In this document: piece after piece, positions 1-11,219 of the stretch
Layout: each line of letters opens with the position of its first letter
How positions within the stretch are numbered: position 1 is the first letter of the stretch
Assembly: GCA_029959085.1 (NCBI GenBank)
Contig: JARWIR010000005.1
Location: 2,172,501-2,236,500, forward strand
From: Nemophila menziesii
Taxonomy: Eukaryota > Streptophyta > Magnoliopsida > Boraginales > Hydrophyllaceae
Direction of reading: 5' to 3'
Length of the DNA stretch: 64,000 nt
Program-made: the position numbers and the translations under genes
Notes under the pieces: model-generated
Databases searched by the model: none
Seen by the model: only the letters and a program-made list of their open reading frames with translations
What the model was told of the DNA's origin: nothing

Positions 1-643
1 CCTTCATCTTTTTGCTTTAATAATTTTGCCCTATAATTGTAATGGATGAACTAATAACATGGGGAACAAAATTTAGGCAGAGATCGTAAAAATTGATTGA
101 ATTAAAAATGAAGAAATGAATAATTAAAGTAGTCGTAGAAGATTAGTATGAAGTTGAATTTAGATCATACATAAGTGGACAAAGTCAAAATTTTATTTTA
201 TACATAATAATTATGAATCTGATATCCTGGTGTACAAGTTGATACAATAGATCTATTTGATGATAAATAGTCAAGATCTACTAAAGCGAATGAATTAACA
301 TCAGGTGTTAAGACGTTCTTTCGAAACCACTCATTAGCTGCATATGAAACCTCTCGGGTTGTGTTCCTTGACCATATTCCCTTAGCACTTGCGAGCTAAA
401 CATCATGCCCGTAGTATTGAATGTTGCGGGACCCAGCTGAAAAAATCAAATTTCCAAATCAAAAAAATAGGATAATATTAGATGCAACATAAGATCATAT
501 ATCAACGACTTAAAAATTATTTTATAAGTCGGTCCCACAACAAGGGTGATACTTATCATTAGGTTCATCCATACAGGAGCATCAGGATCACAAAACGGAT
601 TGGCGATGAAAAGATAAGAAAATAGCAATTTTCTTCTAGTCAT
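1..643 (-). pseudogene. unrecognised coding remnant, two blocks
   Basis: On the minus strand a frame opens at an ATG at 643 (begins MTRRKLLFSYLF, then NPFCDPDAPVWMN) and reaches a plausible GT donor near 551. After an acceptor ending TTTTTTCAG near 436, the frame continues as GSRNIQYYGHDV, an in-frame TAG, then ANEWFRKNVLTPDVNSFALV to about 190. The two blocks keep one frame apart from that single TAG, which suggests a real gene that has decayed, or wrong exon borders. I do not recognise the family. The gene may continue left of the window. Confidence 0.25.
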
Positions 644-659
644 GTCTATGTTTAGTTTG

Positions 660-2738
660 CTTGTTTCCCATTCAGAATATCTACTTTACCAGATAAATAA
701 AAACAATCTAAAAGGATAAATTGCACCATTAGACTTTGTGTTATACAAAAAGACTCAAATTTACCCCTTGGTATAAAAAGTGACCTGAGATATACCTTTA
801 ACCTAAAAATAAACTGACCATGACCAAGTTATTACCTTGTAAAAGTTACCATGTTTTTGATATGAAAGGGATAGATGCAATTACATTTGTTCCAAATAAC
901 ATGAAACACCCCTCATTATTTTAAGTAATTGCAAGGGAGTTCAGGGGCTCCCATTTTTGTTAATTGCAGGTTCGTATATCATGAAAAAATACAACGTAGG
1001 TTCTTATATTATGCAAAAATTGCATTATAGGTCCCTATGTTTATGCAAATTTATCGTACAAAACAATATGATTTTTTATAAATTGGTTTTATGAGAGGCC
1101 CCCTACAAGTACAGCAGAACATTAGTACCATAAGAAGGCGGAATATACATCTCCAAATAATGACTATTCTCAAATTACCCAAGTCTAAATTTTTGAGACT
1201 CAAAAGCTGAAGGAATAATCTTTTTATTACAAAACAAGAAATCAAACACAAAGAATATCTTGTTAACGGTCTAGAGGTTTATTGTGCCAGACGTAATAGC
1301 GATGTTTATGGTTGAATGAAAATGATAGTCGTCCCCGGTAGGGGAGATTTTCTTCAGGAGGTGTACAAAAGTAATGCTTTATCTTTGGTTTTTAAATATT
1401 GAGTGTTTTTTTTCTTTATATACTAAGTAGCGCTACCTCACATTCTTTTCTTCCCGTATCCTTCATATATAATTATATGTTGTGTATAAAGAGAAGAAAA
1501 GTTAATTATATAATGATTTATGAGGTGTTAAATAACAAGACCACACGATGTTAAATGACAAAAATTTATGAGTTGCTAATATTGTGTTAAATATCTTGCA
1601 AAACAACTTTCGATACGAATCAAATAGGATTTCAAATAATTTGGTAAGATAATGGCTAAAATATGGATTATAGAGATAGATATTAGTGAGATTCTTAAAC
1701 TGATTTTTGTGTTAGGGCTGTAAATTGAAACTAAAATATAAAGATAAATGTCGTCTAAAAGTCACACGTGTCAGTTTATTTGTTTTCATTTACTACATCA
1801 ATGAGGGGCTAAATTATCCCATTCAAATAATTCCAACTTGACCGTTATGCTCTAGTTGATAATACTATAAGATATATATTTTGAATCAATAATTTAATAT
1901 TTATTTATTATAAATATAAATAATATTCATACTTATACTTTGGATCCAATTTATATATGTTGTAATTTTAAAAAATAATATATAATTAAAATGTGACATA
2001 AAATTTTGATTTTTATTAGTTTCATATAAATATTAATTAAAATATAAGTTTAGAACATATCTATTTTTATTTTAAAGATGTCATTTTAAAGTATATTTAA
2101 AAATATTTTAATTATTATATAAAAAAAAAATAATGTAAATATTTTTTTAAAAGAATATCAGTTGACTTTTTATCTTAAAATTCTTATACATATCGCTTAT
2201 TTTATTTTTAAATTATAATTTCACATTTTATATTAACTATTGTTATTTATTATATAAATATAATAATTTAAATTTTTATTCAAAATTTTCAAATATAAAG
2301 TAGACCTGGTATACTATTTTACTATTTCAGATCTACACTTTTTGTTTTTTCTTCAGATTTATACAAATCTACAAAAAATTACATATAAATATTTAACACT
2401 TGGAGACACCTAAGGACTAAATTTCACTATGGAAGTTCCTTATATATACTAAGCTTCTCTTCTAACTTTATAAATTTTTGTTGTATTATCATTCCATTTT
2501 GAGTTAAAAATCATATAACAATTGATAAATATCATGAATAACAATTGAGTAAGAATTTTCACAAAATTGTACAATAATGGAAAAAAAATGTTCTAATTAA
2601 AAAACAGAGGATAAATTGAAGAATAAAAAACTGGACCATAATGAGTAATTTTTATTCGAAGAATTGTTATGCTTAGCTTAAGTAACCACTTAACACCAGT
2701 TTATAAAATATAATTTCTGTCATGTAACCATCAACAAA
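660..2738. other. intergenic, AT-rich, no gene seen
   Basis: I see no coding frame with codon character and no terminal repeats here. The stretch from 1860 to 2400 is extremely AT-rich. Around 700-1060 there are short phrases of a kind that recurs in introns and spacers of this window. Confidence 0.5.
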
Positions 2739-2755
2739 GCTGGAATAGCTCAGTT

Positions 2756-2788
<33 letters not shown>

Positions 2789-2812
2789 GAGGTTCGACCC
2801 CTCCTTCTAGCG
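2739..2812 (+). tRNA. tRNA-Asn(GTT)
   Basis: A 74-nt cloverleaf without an intron. The acceptor arms GCTGGAA and TTCTAGC pair with one G-T wobble. The D-arm contains AGCTCAGTTGGTTAGAGC, the anticodon loop CTGTTAA gives GTT at 2773-2775, and the T-arm contains GGTTCGACC. The discriminator base is G. It lies about 125 bp downstream of the stop codon of the convergent ureide permease gene. Confidence 0.96.
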
Positions 2813-2936
2813 GATTCATTACATATTTTTGCTTTCTGCTATTATTTTTCCACGAGACTTCTGTTATTATTACATTCACTAAATATGAAATACATACATA
2901 TTACATACTAATTTAATTTATTTTCCCATGACTTGC

Positions 2937-5324
2937 TCACGATTTCCGACGACCGGAAGACGCTATAAGCACCGCCACAGCGACAATAAACATCAACAGC
3001 ATACTTACTAGTAACCCATAAGTCCTCCGAGACGACTTTCGATACTCCCCAAACACTAATATTCCCCAAAAGGTGCTCACTAGTGGAAGAGCTTGAACAC
3101 AATCAGCCGCTGCATAACCAGCCGCTTGTCCACCCATAAATTGCAAACCATTACCTAAACCACACACTAAACCGGCTAAAACCGCCCAATATCTTCCATT
3201 CCAATCTGCAAGATACGCTTTTACCGACGATTTAGGTAAGTTGAACACTGGACGGTAGAGAAATACTATATTCATAATCACCGCGATGGCAAAAAACGAC
3301 AATGAGAAGTAGAAGAAAGCTGTGTAAACGACCAAATGTGGGACCCCTTTTTGCATCATGTGCCATTGGTCGTTTGTTGCTAAGTTGAAAGCCGGTGAGA
3401 AGAGCGCGTAACATGCACCACCGAAGAAGGTAATGCTTAATCCTAAATATATACTCTTCCCGAAAACCTATAAAAACGATCAGAACTATTAAAACCTATG
3501 TAACAACATCAACTTCTGAGCTGGGGCAGAATCATCTTCGAGGACCCCAACTTTGTAAATAAAATATATTAAGATTTAATGCAACCTTTTCATGCTATAG
3601 GGACGTAACTTCTAATTTTTTTGAATTAAATGGGGACCTATAGTGTAATTATTGCATAATATAGGGACCGATAGTACAGTCTTTACAAAATATAGTGAAC
3701 TATGTGCAATTTTTAATGATTGGATTGAAAAGAGAGGTACAGCGAGAAAACAAGAAAAGCAAACCTTTATAGCGCGCTTATTCTCAAGCTGAACTAAATA
3801 GTCAGCCGAACCGAACTTTGCTTTATTCACTTGGTCATTCCCATTTTCAGGATCCGTTCCTTCATCTATAAAATCTCAAGAATTAAAGATTCAGATTTTG
3901 AGGTTCTATTAAATGCGATAAACGAGTTTACATATATACCTTGCGAACCTTTTCCTGGATATTCTGGCATCTGGATTGCCCTAAGATGTCAATAGCGTGT
4001 TAAACTGATACCAAGTTTGGGTTTCGAGCATTTTACCCCCTAATGTTTACAAAATTCACATTCTACCTCTATGGTGTTACCTTACACTCTATCCTTAAAG
4101 TTTAATTTTATGTGCACCCCTTCAGTCAAAAAAGGTCCATTTTCATGTGCACGTCAACCCCTCCATATAAAATGAAATCTTAGGGGTTAAAATACACAAA
4201 ACCCAACTAATTTTGACAAAATAATAATAATTCGGAGTGAGTATGTATATATGTACCTTTCTCCGTCTTTGTAACCATCCGACAAGGCGCTAAGCTTTGC
4301 GGCATTATCTTTAGCGTTCGAGGTATGAACGGCTGAGCCAAGACAAACAGCTATGAGGAAGCACCCGACCCCAGGGAAAAGAATTTCCGCTCGGTTGATT
4401 CGATCGTCTAGAAAATAGTTCAAAGTAGTCCCTATAGAAATGCTAAATCATTAGTTCTAAGCACTGAGCCATCAGTTGGAAAAAGGGTAAATAGCTTATT
4501 TGGTCCGCTATCTTGTATCTTTTCACATATTACTCACTAATCCTTTGATTTTGTGACAATGTGGCATTGTTAATCTTTAATACATGGCAATAGTAAAGTG
4601 ACATTTTAAAATATATCTTAGTATGGTATCATATTAATAATTTGACGACACGTGGATTTAAAAAGACTAACGTTGTCACAGAATTAAACGACAAAGGACT
4701 AAAAGGTTACCTAAAACTACCGCGATGCTTGATGTGATCACCTCGGTTACTGAAAGCCCTACAATGGCTAACGCGTATTGCATCGACAAGTTCCCAAGGC
4801 TAAGAAATACACCCCCGACCATCGCGATCAACACGCACGCCCAGTTATCGGAAATCTGAAATCACGCAAAAAAATCAAGAAATCATTTAACGCTTATGAA
4901 TGTTCCTGGATCACTCGGCCTCAAGTTTCGCTAACTTTAAATGGTATTAAAACACGCGCCTTTCACATTAAACGATATTTAAACACGTGAGGGAGCTTTA
5001 GTGTAATAATACGGAAGTAAACTATTGAAATATGCAACGATAAAGGAAAAAATGTGTTATTAACCCATAAAATGATGAATGTATCACCTGATGAAGTTGA
5101 GTGATGAAATTTGGCATATCGGGTTTGCTATCACCGATTTGGCCAACAGTAAGAGCTATGGCGACAGCAATTAAGAGATTCGCGATGGAATAATCGAGAT
5201 ACGTATGTTGAGGAAGACGACCCCGTCTCTCGAGGAAATTGAGAATCGCAGGCCATGTACCCAAGAACACAAGAGCTAATAACATACAAGCTATAGCACC
5301 TCCTTTACTCTCCACCAAATACAT
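2937..5324 (-). CDS. UPS: ureide permease (UPS family)
   Basis: Six coding exons on the minus strand: 5324-5088, 4855-4711, 4431-4257, 3980-3940, 3865-3765 and 3467-2937. Their sum is 1230 nt, giving a 409-residue protein with all phases consistent and GT-AG introns. Known family members are about 390-400 residues and transport allantoin, uracil and related compounds across plasma or endo-membranes in nitrogen recycling. Recognisable blocks are the N-terminal VESKGGAIACMLLAL, ERRGRLPQHTYLDY, GLSVTEVITSS, and the C-terminal GNGLQFMGGQAAGYAAAD. Hydrophobic segments recur along the chain (about ten), separated by a hydrophilic central loop encoded by the short exons 4 and 5. The start ATG at 5324 gives the family's usual N-terminus. 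Nothing is broken. Substrate choice (allantoin or uracil) cannot be read from sequence. Confidence 0.92.
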
Positions 5325-6397
5325 TTTTTTCCTTGATTATTATAAGACTTAGTTATAATTAACCTGTAAGAATCAAGAAAAGTAAAACTTGACGAACATA
5401 TTTCAAAGGATAATGTTTGCCATATTTAGTAAGGATAAGTGTACAAAGTACACTTGTAAGTTGCAAGAACATTGTCAAAAGAAGATAAAAATCTTGTTTG
5501 ACAAAATGTAATGATGCTTACACATAACTACTTAAGTCAACAATTTGAACTACTCATCTTGACTTAATTTGAGCTACTCATCTTGACTTAATTTGAGCTA
5601 ATCATCTATAAGAGGGTATTTGAGTATATCAAAGGTTAATGATGAATGATAAATCACATACTTTCACACCATTTTAAAATATTTTTATCAAACACTCACT
5701 CCAACTTTATTAGAAGTGTGATTAGCTAGAAATTTTTTACATACGAGCCCTAAGCCCCCTATGACATGGTAACTTATAAAATTGCTAGTGAGGCCTTCCT
5801 TTGCTAATATAGTCATGGCAGGGACAAACAAATAATTCATATTCTCTTTTTCGTGGCTCAGAATTCAAGATAAAATACAGAACACTTTACTGAAATCACA
5901 TAATTAAGGGTTAAAAATTACTCCACTAAACCTTAAATAATCACTAACATAAACGGGAATAAAGATTGCTCCTGTGATCAAAAGTATTTTTTTTTATAAC
6001 AACGAGATTTGAATTCAAATCTTACCCGAATTAAAATTCTATAATGAAATTTGTAGTTGATGCCTCTCTTCCTATGATCTTGTATAAGTTTGTGTTGGAA
6101 AAATTGTTTAAATTTTGAGTAAAATCAAAAGAATTGTATATATTGATACTAAGTTATCAATTGTTAATTATGACATTAAATTTTGAGACACATGCTTGGA
6201 TTTTCCAATACCAGGTGGCACCTAAGAGTAATAAATGAAGTTGACAAGTTTCCTTACGTGAGCTCACAAGTCAGAACATTGAAAGGATCTTGAACCAATA
6301 CGTTTTTATAGTTAACCTTAAGATTCAAAAAATTTGGATAAAATTTAAAATTAGAGAAAGTAAAAAATATTCTATCTAAAAAGTAAAAAATGTCATA
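5325..6397. other. upstream region of the ureide permease
   Basis: About 1 kb without a gene, holding the presumed promoter of the minus-strand permease. A short direct repeat of about 26 bp (core cttgacttaatttgagcta) occurs twice between 5558 and 5602. I could not assign a TATA box with confidence. Confidence 0.5.
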
Positions 6398-7310
6398 AAA
6401 CCCAATTGGGTTAGCTAAAGTGGCCAAATCCTTGTTATTTTCTTCATCATTTAAAGGATGTAAAGTGAGAAGCAGGGGCGGACCCACCTTAGGCCAGCGG
6501 GGGCTCAAGCCCCCCCTGAACCCGTAAATTTAAAATACTTCAATATAATTTTGATTCGAAAAATAATTAACTTCCGTTGAAAATTTATATAAAACGTGCA
6601 TGCTCTAAAAAGCATATAAGTTATTGTAGCTTAGTGGTTAATTGCATTTAGATATTAGAATTTATCCTAGAGGTTAGGAGTTTGAAACTTAGCATTTTTT
6701 TTTTTATATTTTTAATAAGTTTAATTTGAAATAAGAATAAGACTTCAACTTTATTATAATAAAACTTTGTTCTTTAATATACTATATTTTTGTCAAATTT
6801 CATAAATCAATTTATTACATATGCAATTCTGTTATACATGTCTCTATTTTGAGTTTGATGATAGCATTACTTAGTAATTTATTATTTACATTACACAAAT
6901 AAGGTTATAATGTATAATTTTTATAGATGATTTATTCTTTATATTTATAAATTAGGATATTAATATAACATATGGTATATTAATATAATACCAATAATAC
7001 TATATAAATTAAATGTATATAACAGTGTCTGTCTACATATTTTATAGGTAATTAGGAACATGTAAACTCATCAATTAAAGAGATAAGCAACGTAACAGTG
7101 TTGAATTTTTATATTTGTATTTTGACATTTCTAGTTATATGTTTATGTATCCTTTTTTTACCTTAAAAAATTATGTAAAGCGTTACCACCTAAATTTCCA
7201 TATATTTCAAGCCCCCCCTCAATTTAACTTCTGGATCCGCCACTAGTGAGAAGTATAGGGTTCGAATCTCACCTTGAACATAAGTAATCTAGTTCTGATT
7301 TATCTAGGTG
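6398..7310 (+). mobile_element. tRNA-derived SINE, interrupted by a hAT element
   Basis: Removing the insert at 6473-7245 plus one target copy joins gggttagctaaagtggccaa (box A-like, about 6407) to agggttcgaatctcacc (box B-like, about 7257) at tRNA-like spacing. The following stretch, cctagttctgatttacct in the other copy, recurs at 16766-16927. The two Pol III boxes plus a second dispersed copy support a SINE. The 3' A-rich tail is not visible in this copy, which seems to be lost after about 7310. Confidence 0.65.
6473..7245. mobile_element. non-autonomous hAT-type element, 773 bp
   Basis: The ends are CAGGGGCGGACCCA on the left and, read inward, TAGTGGCGGATCCA on the right, an imperfect terminal inverted repeat. 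It is flanked by an exact 8-bp duplication gtgagaag (6465-6472 and 7246-7253), the hallmark of hAT transposition. No transposase frame is present. Inside, near 6625-6690, is a tRNA-like pair of motifs (tagcttagtggttaa and ggttaggagtttgaaact). The C-rich string caagccccccct occurs near both ends in the same orientation. Confidence 0.85.
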
Positions 7311-7492
7311 TATGCATTAAGGGTTAGCAAAGGGACCACTCGGCCTGCTCTATCCGTGAAAACCCGGCCTATACGACCCGTGCCCGCAGATTTTGGGCCT
7401 ATACCAGACTTTAATTTTAGCAAACCCTGAGGGTTTGGACATAAACCGGACCTTAGTATTATCAAAACCCGTTTAGTTTAGACCCGACACGT

Positions 7493-7496
7493 CACA

Positions 7497-7567
<71 letters not shown>
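7493..7567. repeat. compound (CA)n(TA)n microsatellite
   Basis: About 37 bp of CA repeats run directly into about 38 bp of TA repeats. Confidence 0.95.
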
Positions 7568-7573
<6 letters not shown>

Positions 7574-7666
7574 ATAGGGTGATTAATCCAAAAGGTTCAC
7601 AACAAAATAACTTGTTTTAGCAGGTCCAACCCATTTCTATAATATTTATACTCAATAATACCCTTG

Positions 7667-7812
7667 GTGGGCTCTGTAAACACGTTTAGCAGGCTTTGGA
7701 CATACGGTTGGTGGGCTCTGTACACACGTTTTGGTGGGCTCTGTACACACGTTGTGGTGGGTTTTATACACACGTTTTGGTGGGCTCTGTACACACATTT
7801 TGGTGGTCTTTG
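7667..7812. repeat. minisatellite, about 23-bp units
   Basis: Roughly six diverged head-to-tail copies of a unit resembling ggtgggctctgtacacacgt. Short overlapping reading frames here are products of the repeat, not genes. The adjoining 7920-8260 region carries looser repeats of aaaggttcacaaccca and aagaagccaccac. Confidence 0.85.
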
Positions 7813-8904
7813 GGTAAGTAAGCGCTGACAATAAATAATATATTATCATCTGTATCAGATGGATATATACCGACTATCACCAATGATGTTATTCCAACTC
7901 ATTTTTCCTTCTATAAACAAAAGCAAAGTGACGTAAAAGGTTCACAACCCACTGAATACATCTGCAATCAAAGTCGCCAAGAGGAAGAATAAGCCAAAAC
8001 CAACGACCAAGAGGAAGAAGAAGCCACCACGAAAATTCCAGTGACGGATAATCCACCACAAAAAGCCGCCAAAATGAAGAAGCGACGGAAAAGGTTCAAC
8101 CCATTGACTACATTTGCAATCAAGGTCGTCAATGGTACGATTCCACCTAGGCATTCAACTCGTTAAAAAGAAGCCGCCAAGACGGAGAAGAAGCCACCAC
8201 GGTGCATAAGAAGCCACCACAAAAAGGCTAGGGACGGAAAAGGTTCACAACCCATTGACTGCATCTATGAACCAAATAATCATCTTTTATAAAACCAATA
8301 AATTTCATTACATACCCTTATTAAAACGGAGATTGATTGACTAATGAACACTGATGTTTGTGATTATAATTCTGGGTTGTATAGTGACATTGTATAGCTA
8401 ACGTGATGTTATAATCACTCTTTAAAATACTCTAAAACTGTTATGGTAAAGATTTGACTAGATTTTGCCTTATTTTTAGTATTGCATTCTTTTTGGTCGG
8501 CTAATGAAAGCTAATGATAGGGGTAGCATTGGGAGATCATGTTAACTAATAAATTGATTTGGACATTATTAATACAAAATATTAAGTTAACTTTTTAAGG
8601 CTTGATTTGTTAAGATAGGACTTTATTAGCTATTATCTCTAAAAAAATATTCCTTATATATTACTACTGTAAAATATAAATTATATATATGATTCACACT
8701 AATAGTATCTACTTGATATGTAAACTAGCATTATCTACTATTGATATGAGAAGTATGATAATATGTAAACTAGCATTATCTGTAAAATTGATTTTTGTAA
8801 TTAGAATTATAAAAATCAACATATTGATATGAGAAGTATGATAATATTTAACCACATCAATTAAATTATATCAATAGCTCATATGACTATTTAAATGGAC
8901 TTAT
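7813..8904. other. intergenic, repeat-rich, no gene seen
   Basis: It contains diverged purine-rich repeats (7920-8260) and, further right, repeated phrases such as gatatgagaagtatgataat at about 8743 and 8827. No coding frame is convincing. Confidence 0.5.
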
Positions 8905-9059
8905 GATATTTATTAAATATAATCTTTTATTTTCTAGACTATATGAACAACACTGAACAATGGTTAAATATTATATTTAATAATGGTTAAAATATGCGGA
9001 CCCATTGTTCAATGTTGTTCATATAGTCTAGAAAATAAAAGATTATATTTAATAATATC
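8905..9059. repeat. near-perfect inverted repeat (fold-back element)
   Basis: Arms of about 58 bp (8905-8963 and 9002-9059) are inverted copies with one mismatch and one single-base gap, separated by about 38 bp. The transcript would fold into a long hairpin. Parts of the right arm recur as direct repeats at 9130-9160 (cccattgttcaatgttgttc), together with the phrase ttgttgaaacccgc at about 9079 and 9170. Confidence 0.9.
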
Positions 9060-9188
9060 ATATAGTGAACACCGAACTTTGTTGAAACCCGCGAATTTTA
9101 TAAATTATCATATGGTTAAAATACGGGGCCCATTGTTCAATGTTGTTCATATACGCTGAACATCGAATTTTGTTGAAACCCGCAGATT

Positions 9189-9300
9189 TTAAGCCCGTGC
9201 ACACCCTTAGTACGCATAGACAGACATGCATATTCTCCATAGAATTAGTCGTGATGCGCGCAAGTTGACTCAAAGCATGAACGTAAAAAAAATGTCATAA
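9189..9300 (+). mobile_element. 3' end fragment of the same SINE family
   Basis: The stretch gattagt...gatgcgcgcaagttgactc...gtaaaaaaaa matches the 3' part of the SINE at 16766-16927 (gattagtgttggtatgcgcaaattagccc...gtaaaag). It is 5' truncated and ends in a short A-run. Confidence 0.5.
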
Positions 9301-10350
9301 AAAAGTTATTTCGTTTAAGTACATGAAATTTAAGAAGTTGAATAGAATTTAGAAAATTTGAATTAAAATAAGGAATGTAGTTTAACATTTTTAATTTTTT
9401 TTAATATTTAGATTTTCTTAATTTATAAAATAATTAAAATATTATTAAATTACTCATTTAAGATAGATGTCATATCTTTTTTATAGAAAATAAAAATTAG
9501 ATCTATTTCAAATTTATAACTTAGTTAAAATTCAAATAAAATTAGTACAATATTATTAAATTTTGAAGATGTTTTAACATATATAAATTTTTAATTGATA
9601 TATTCTTTCCACCAATTTTGACCAAAATTTTAAAAATTTGAATATAATTTTAACAAATCATTTTTTTGTTTGTGTGACTTTAAACCTCTAAATCAATATT
9701 CATCATGAGGTTTTTTTTTGGACATTATCATGAGGTGATTGATTCATGGGATTTTAGAGACCAAATTAATTGGATTTTGGAGACTAATTGATTACATATA
9801 AGGAGGAAAGAGGAGAGGGGGTAATGTTGTTCTAAGAGGCTAAATAGAATTTGATACATGATCAAATTTTAAAATATTTTCAAATAAAACAATAACACAT
9901 ATAGACAAAAAAAGTGACAAATGATTATTGACCAACAATTCAGAGAGTCACTGAGCATCAACATTGTTCACCGTCAAACACTGACCACCATCGAGGCAAT
10001 ACTCAAATATTCTCTGAGTATGCGAATCATTGAATATTAAAAATCTATGAGTATGGAAGTCTCTAGGTATGAGAGACTCTGAGTATGTTTAAAATTTCTC
10101 TAAGTGTGTTAAGTTAATCTCTAAGTATGCTCAAAAATATTTGAATATATTGAATAAATATTGAATAAATATTGAAGTACACTTATAAAAAAATTTGGGT
10201 AAATTTAAAAAATACTAAGTAATAGCACAAATTCAACAAAAAAGAATAATAATCTTTTATTAGTAAAACAAATCACATTTAAAAATTACACTTAATTTAC
10301 ATGAAAAATTAAATCTCAGAGGCTAAAAAGAAATATTGCACATTTCTTAT
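9301..10350. other. intergenic, AT-rich, no gene seen
   Basis: No gene is seen. Between 10010 and 10140 the phrase ctctgagtatg and variants (ctctaagtatg, ctaggtatgag) recur about six times at irregular spacing. Confidence 0.5.
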
Positions 10351-10650
10351 TAAAAAGGAATAAAAACTGATTTTTATAAAACTTGACGATGATGTTAGCA
10401 TACTTGCATCATCGTCTTTGCCAACCAAAACTTGGTTTTTGCCACCATTATTGCTCGCGGGACTTTGCCTTCCAGTTTTCATACGTGGACCCAAAAAAGT
10501 TAAAAAGGAATAAAAACTGATTTTTATAAAACTTGACGATGATGTTAGCATACTTGCATCATCGTCTTTGCCAACCAAAACTTGGTTTTTGCCACCATTA
10601 TTGCTCGCGGGACTTTGCCTTCCAGTTTTCATACGTGGACCCAAAAAAGT
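10351..10650. repeat. perfect 150-bp tandem duplication
   Basis: 10351-10500 and 10501-10650 are identical as read. The unit runs from taaaaaggaataaaaactga to cgtggacccaaaaaagt. The second copy abuts the 3' flank of the tRNA-Pro gene. The open frame across both copies is a by-product of the duplication. Confidence 0.95.
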
Positions 10651-10667
10651 TGTGACAGAAAACATTT

Positions 10668-10739
10668 GGGGCATTCCGAGAATTGAACTCGGGACCTCTT
10701 GCACCCTAAGCAAGAATCATGCCACTAGACCAAATGCCC
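10668..10739 (-). tRNA. tRNA-Pro(AGG)
   Basis: A 72-nt cloverleaf on the minus strand. Acceptor arms are GGGCATT and AATGCCC with discriminator C. The D-arm includes GGTCTAGTGGCATGAT, the anticodon loop TTAGGGT gives AGG, and the T-arm includes CGAGTTCAATTCTCG. No intron. Confidence 0.95.
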
Positions 10740-11219
10740 GATATTATGACAAGAGACTATTTCTTAAGTACCTGAACGATTAAAAATGTTATTTTCTTGG
10801 CTCGTGAATTCTCGTCCTATTGTATCACCACTGAATCTTATCAAATTGTTATGAAAGTAATATTACAATTGTTATCACCGACACACATCAGGTGCCTATA
10901 TAATACATCCATAACCAAAAAACTCTTTTGGACGCTAATCGATTACCTTTACTACTTAATATGTGATTAAGATACAAGCGGCACTTAAGCATAAGATATA
11001 TAACCAGAGTAAATAGACTCAATTTATTTAAATAAAACAATCCCAAAATCCAAATAACATCAATTTAGTATTCTAGGGTTCATACATAAGCAATTCTCAA
11101 GCAATAAAGTGTTTAGCTCATAATGAAAAAGATAAAAAACACTAATTAAAAGTGAAAGAATCATGTTCACTACGGAAAACTAATAAAACTAAAATTAAGG
11201 AATTACTAAAAACAGAGGT
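10740..11219. other. intergenic, no gene seen
   Basis: AT-rich sequence upstream of the tRNA-Pro gene, with no frames or repeats of note. Confidence 0.45.

Noticed and set aside
7597..7849. Two Pro/Thr-rich frames (CVQSPPKRVY repeats)
   Set aside because: Translation products of the 23-bp minisatellite.
10309..10713. 134-codon open frame across the 150-bp tandem duplication
   Set aside because: The frame is open only because the same 150 bp is read twice (150 is divisible by three), and it runs into the tRNA-Pro gene.
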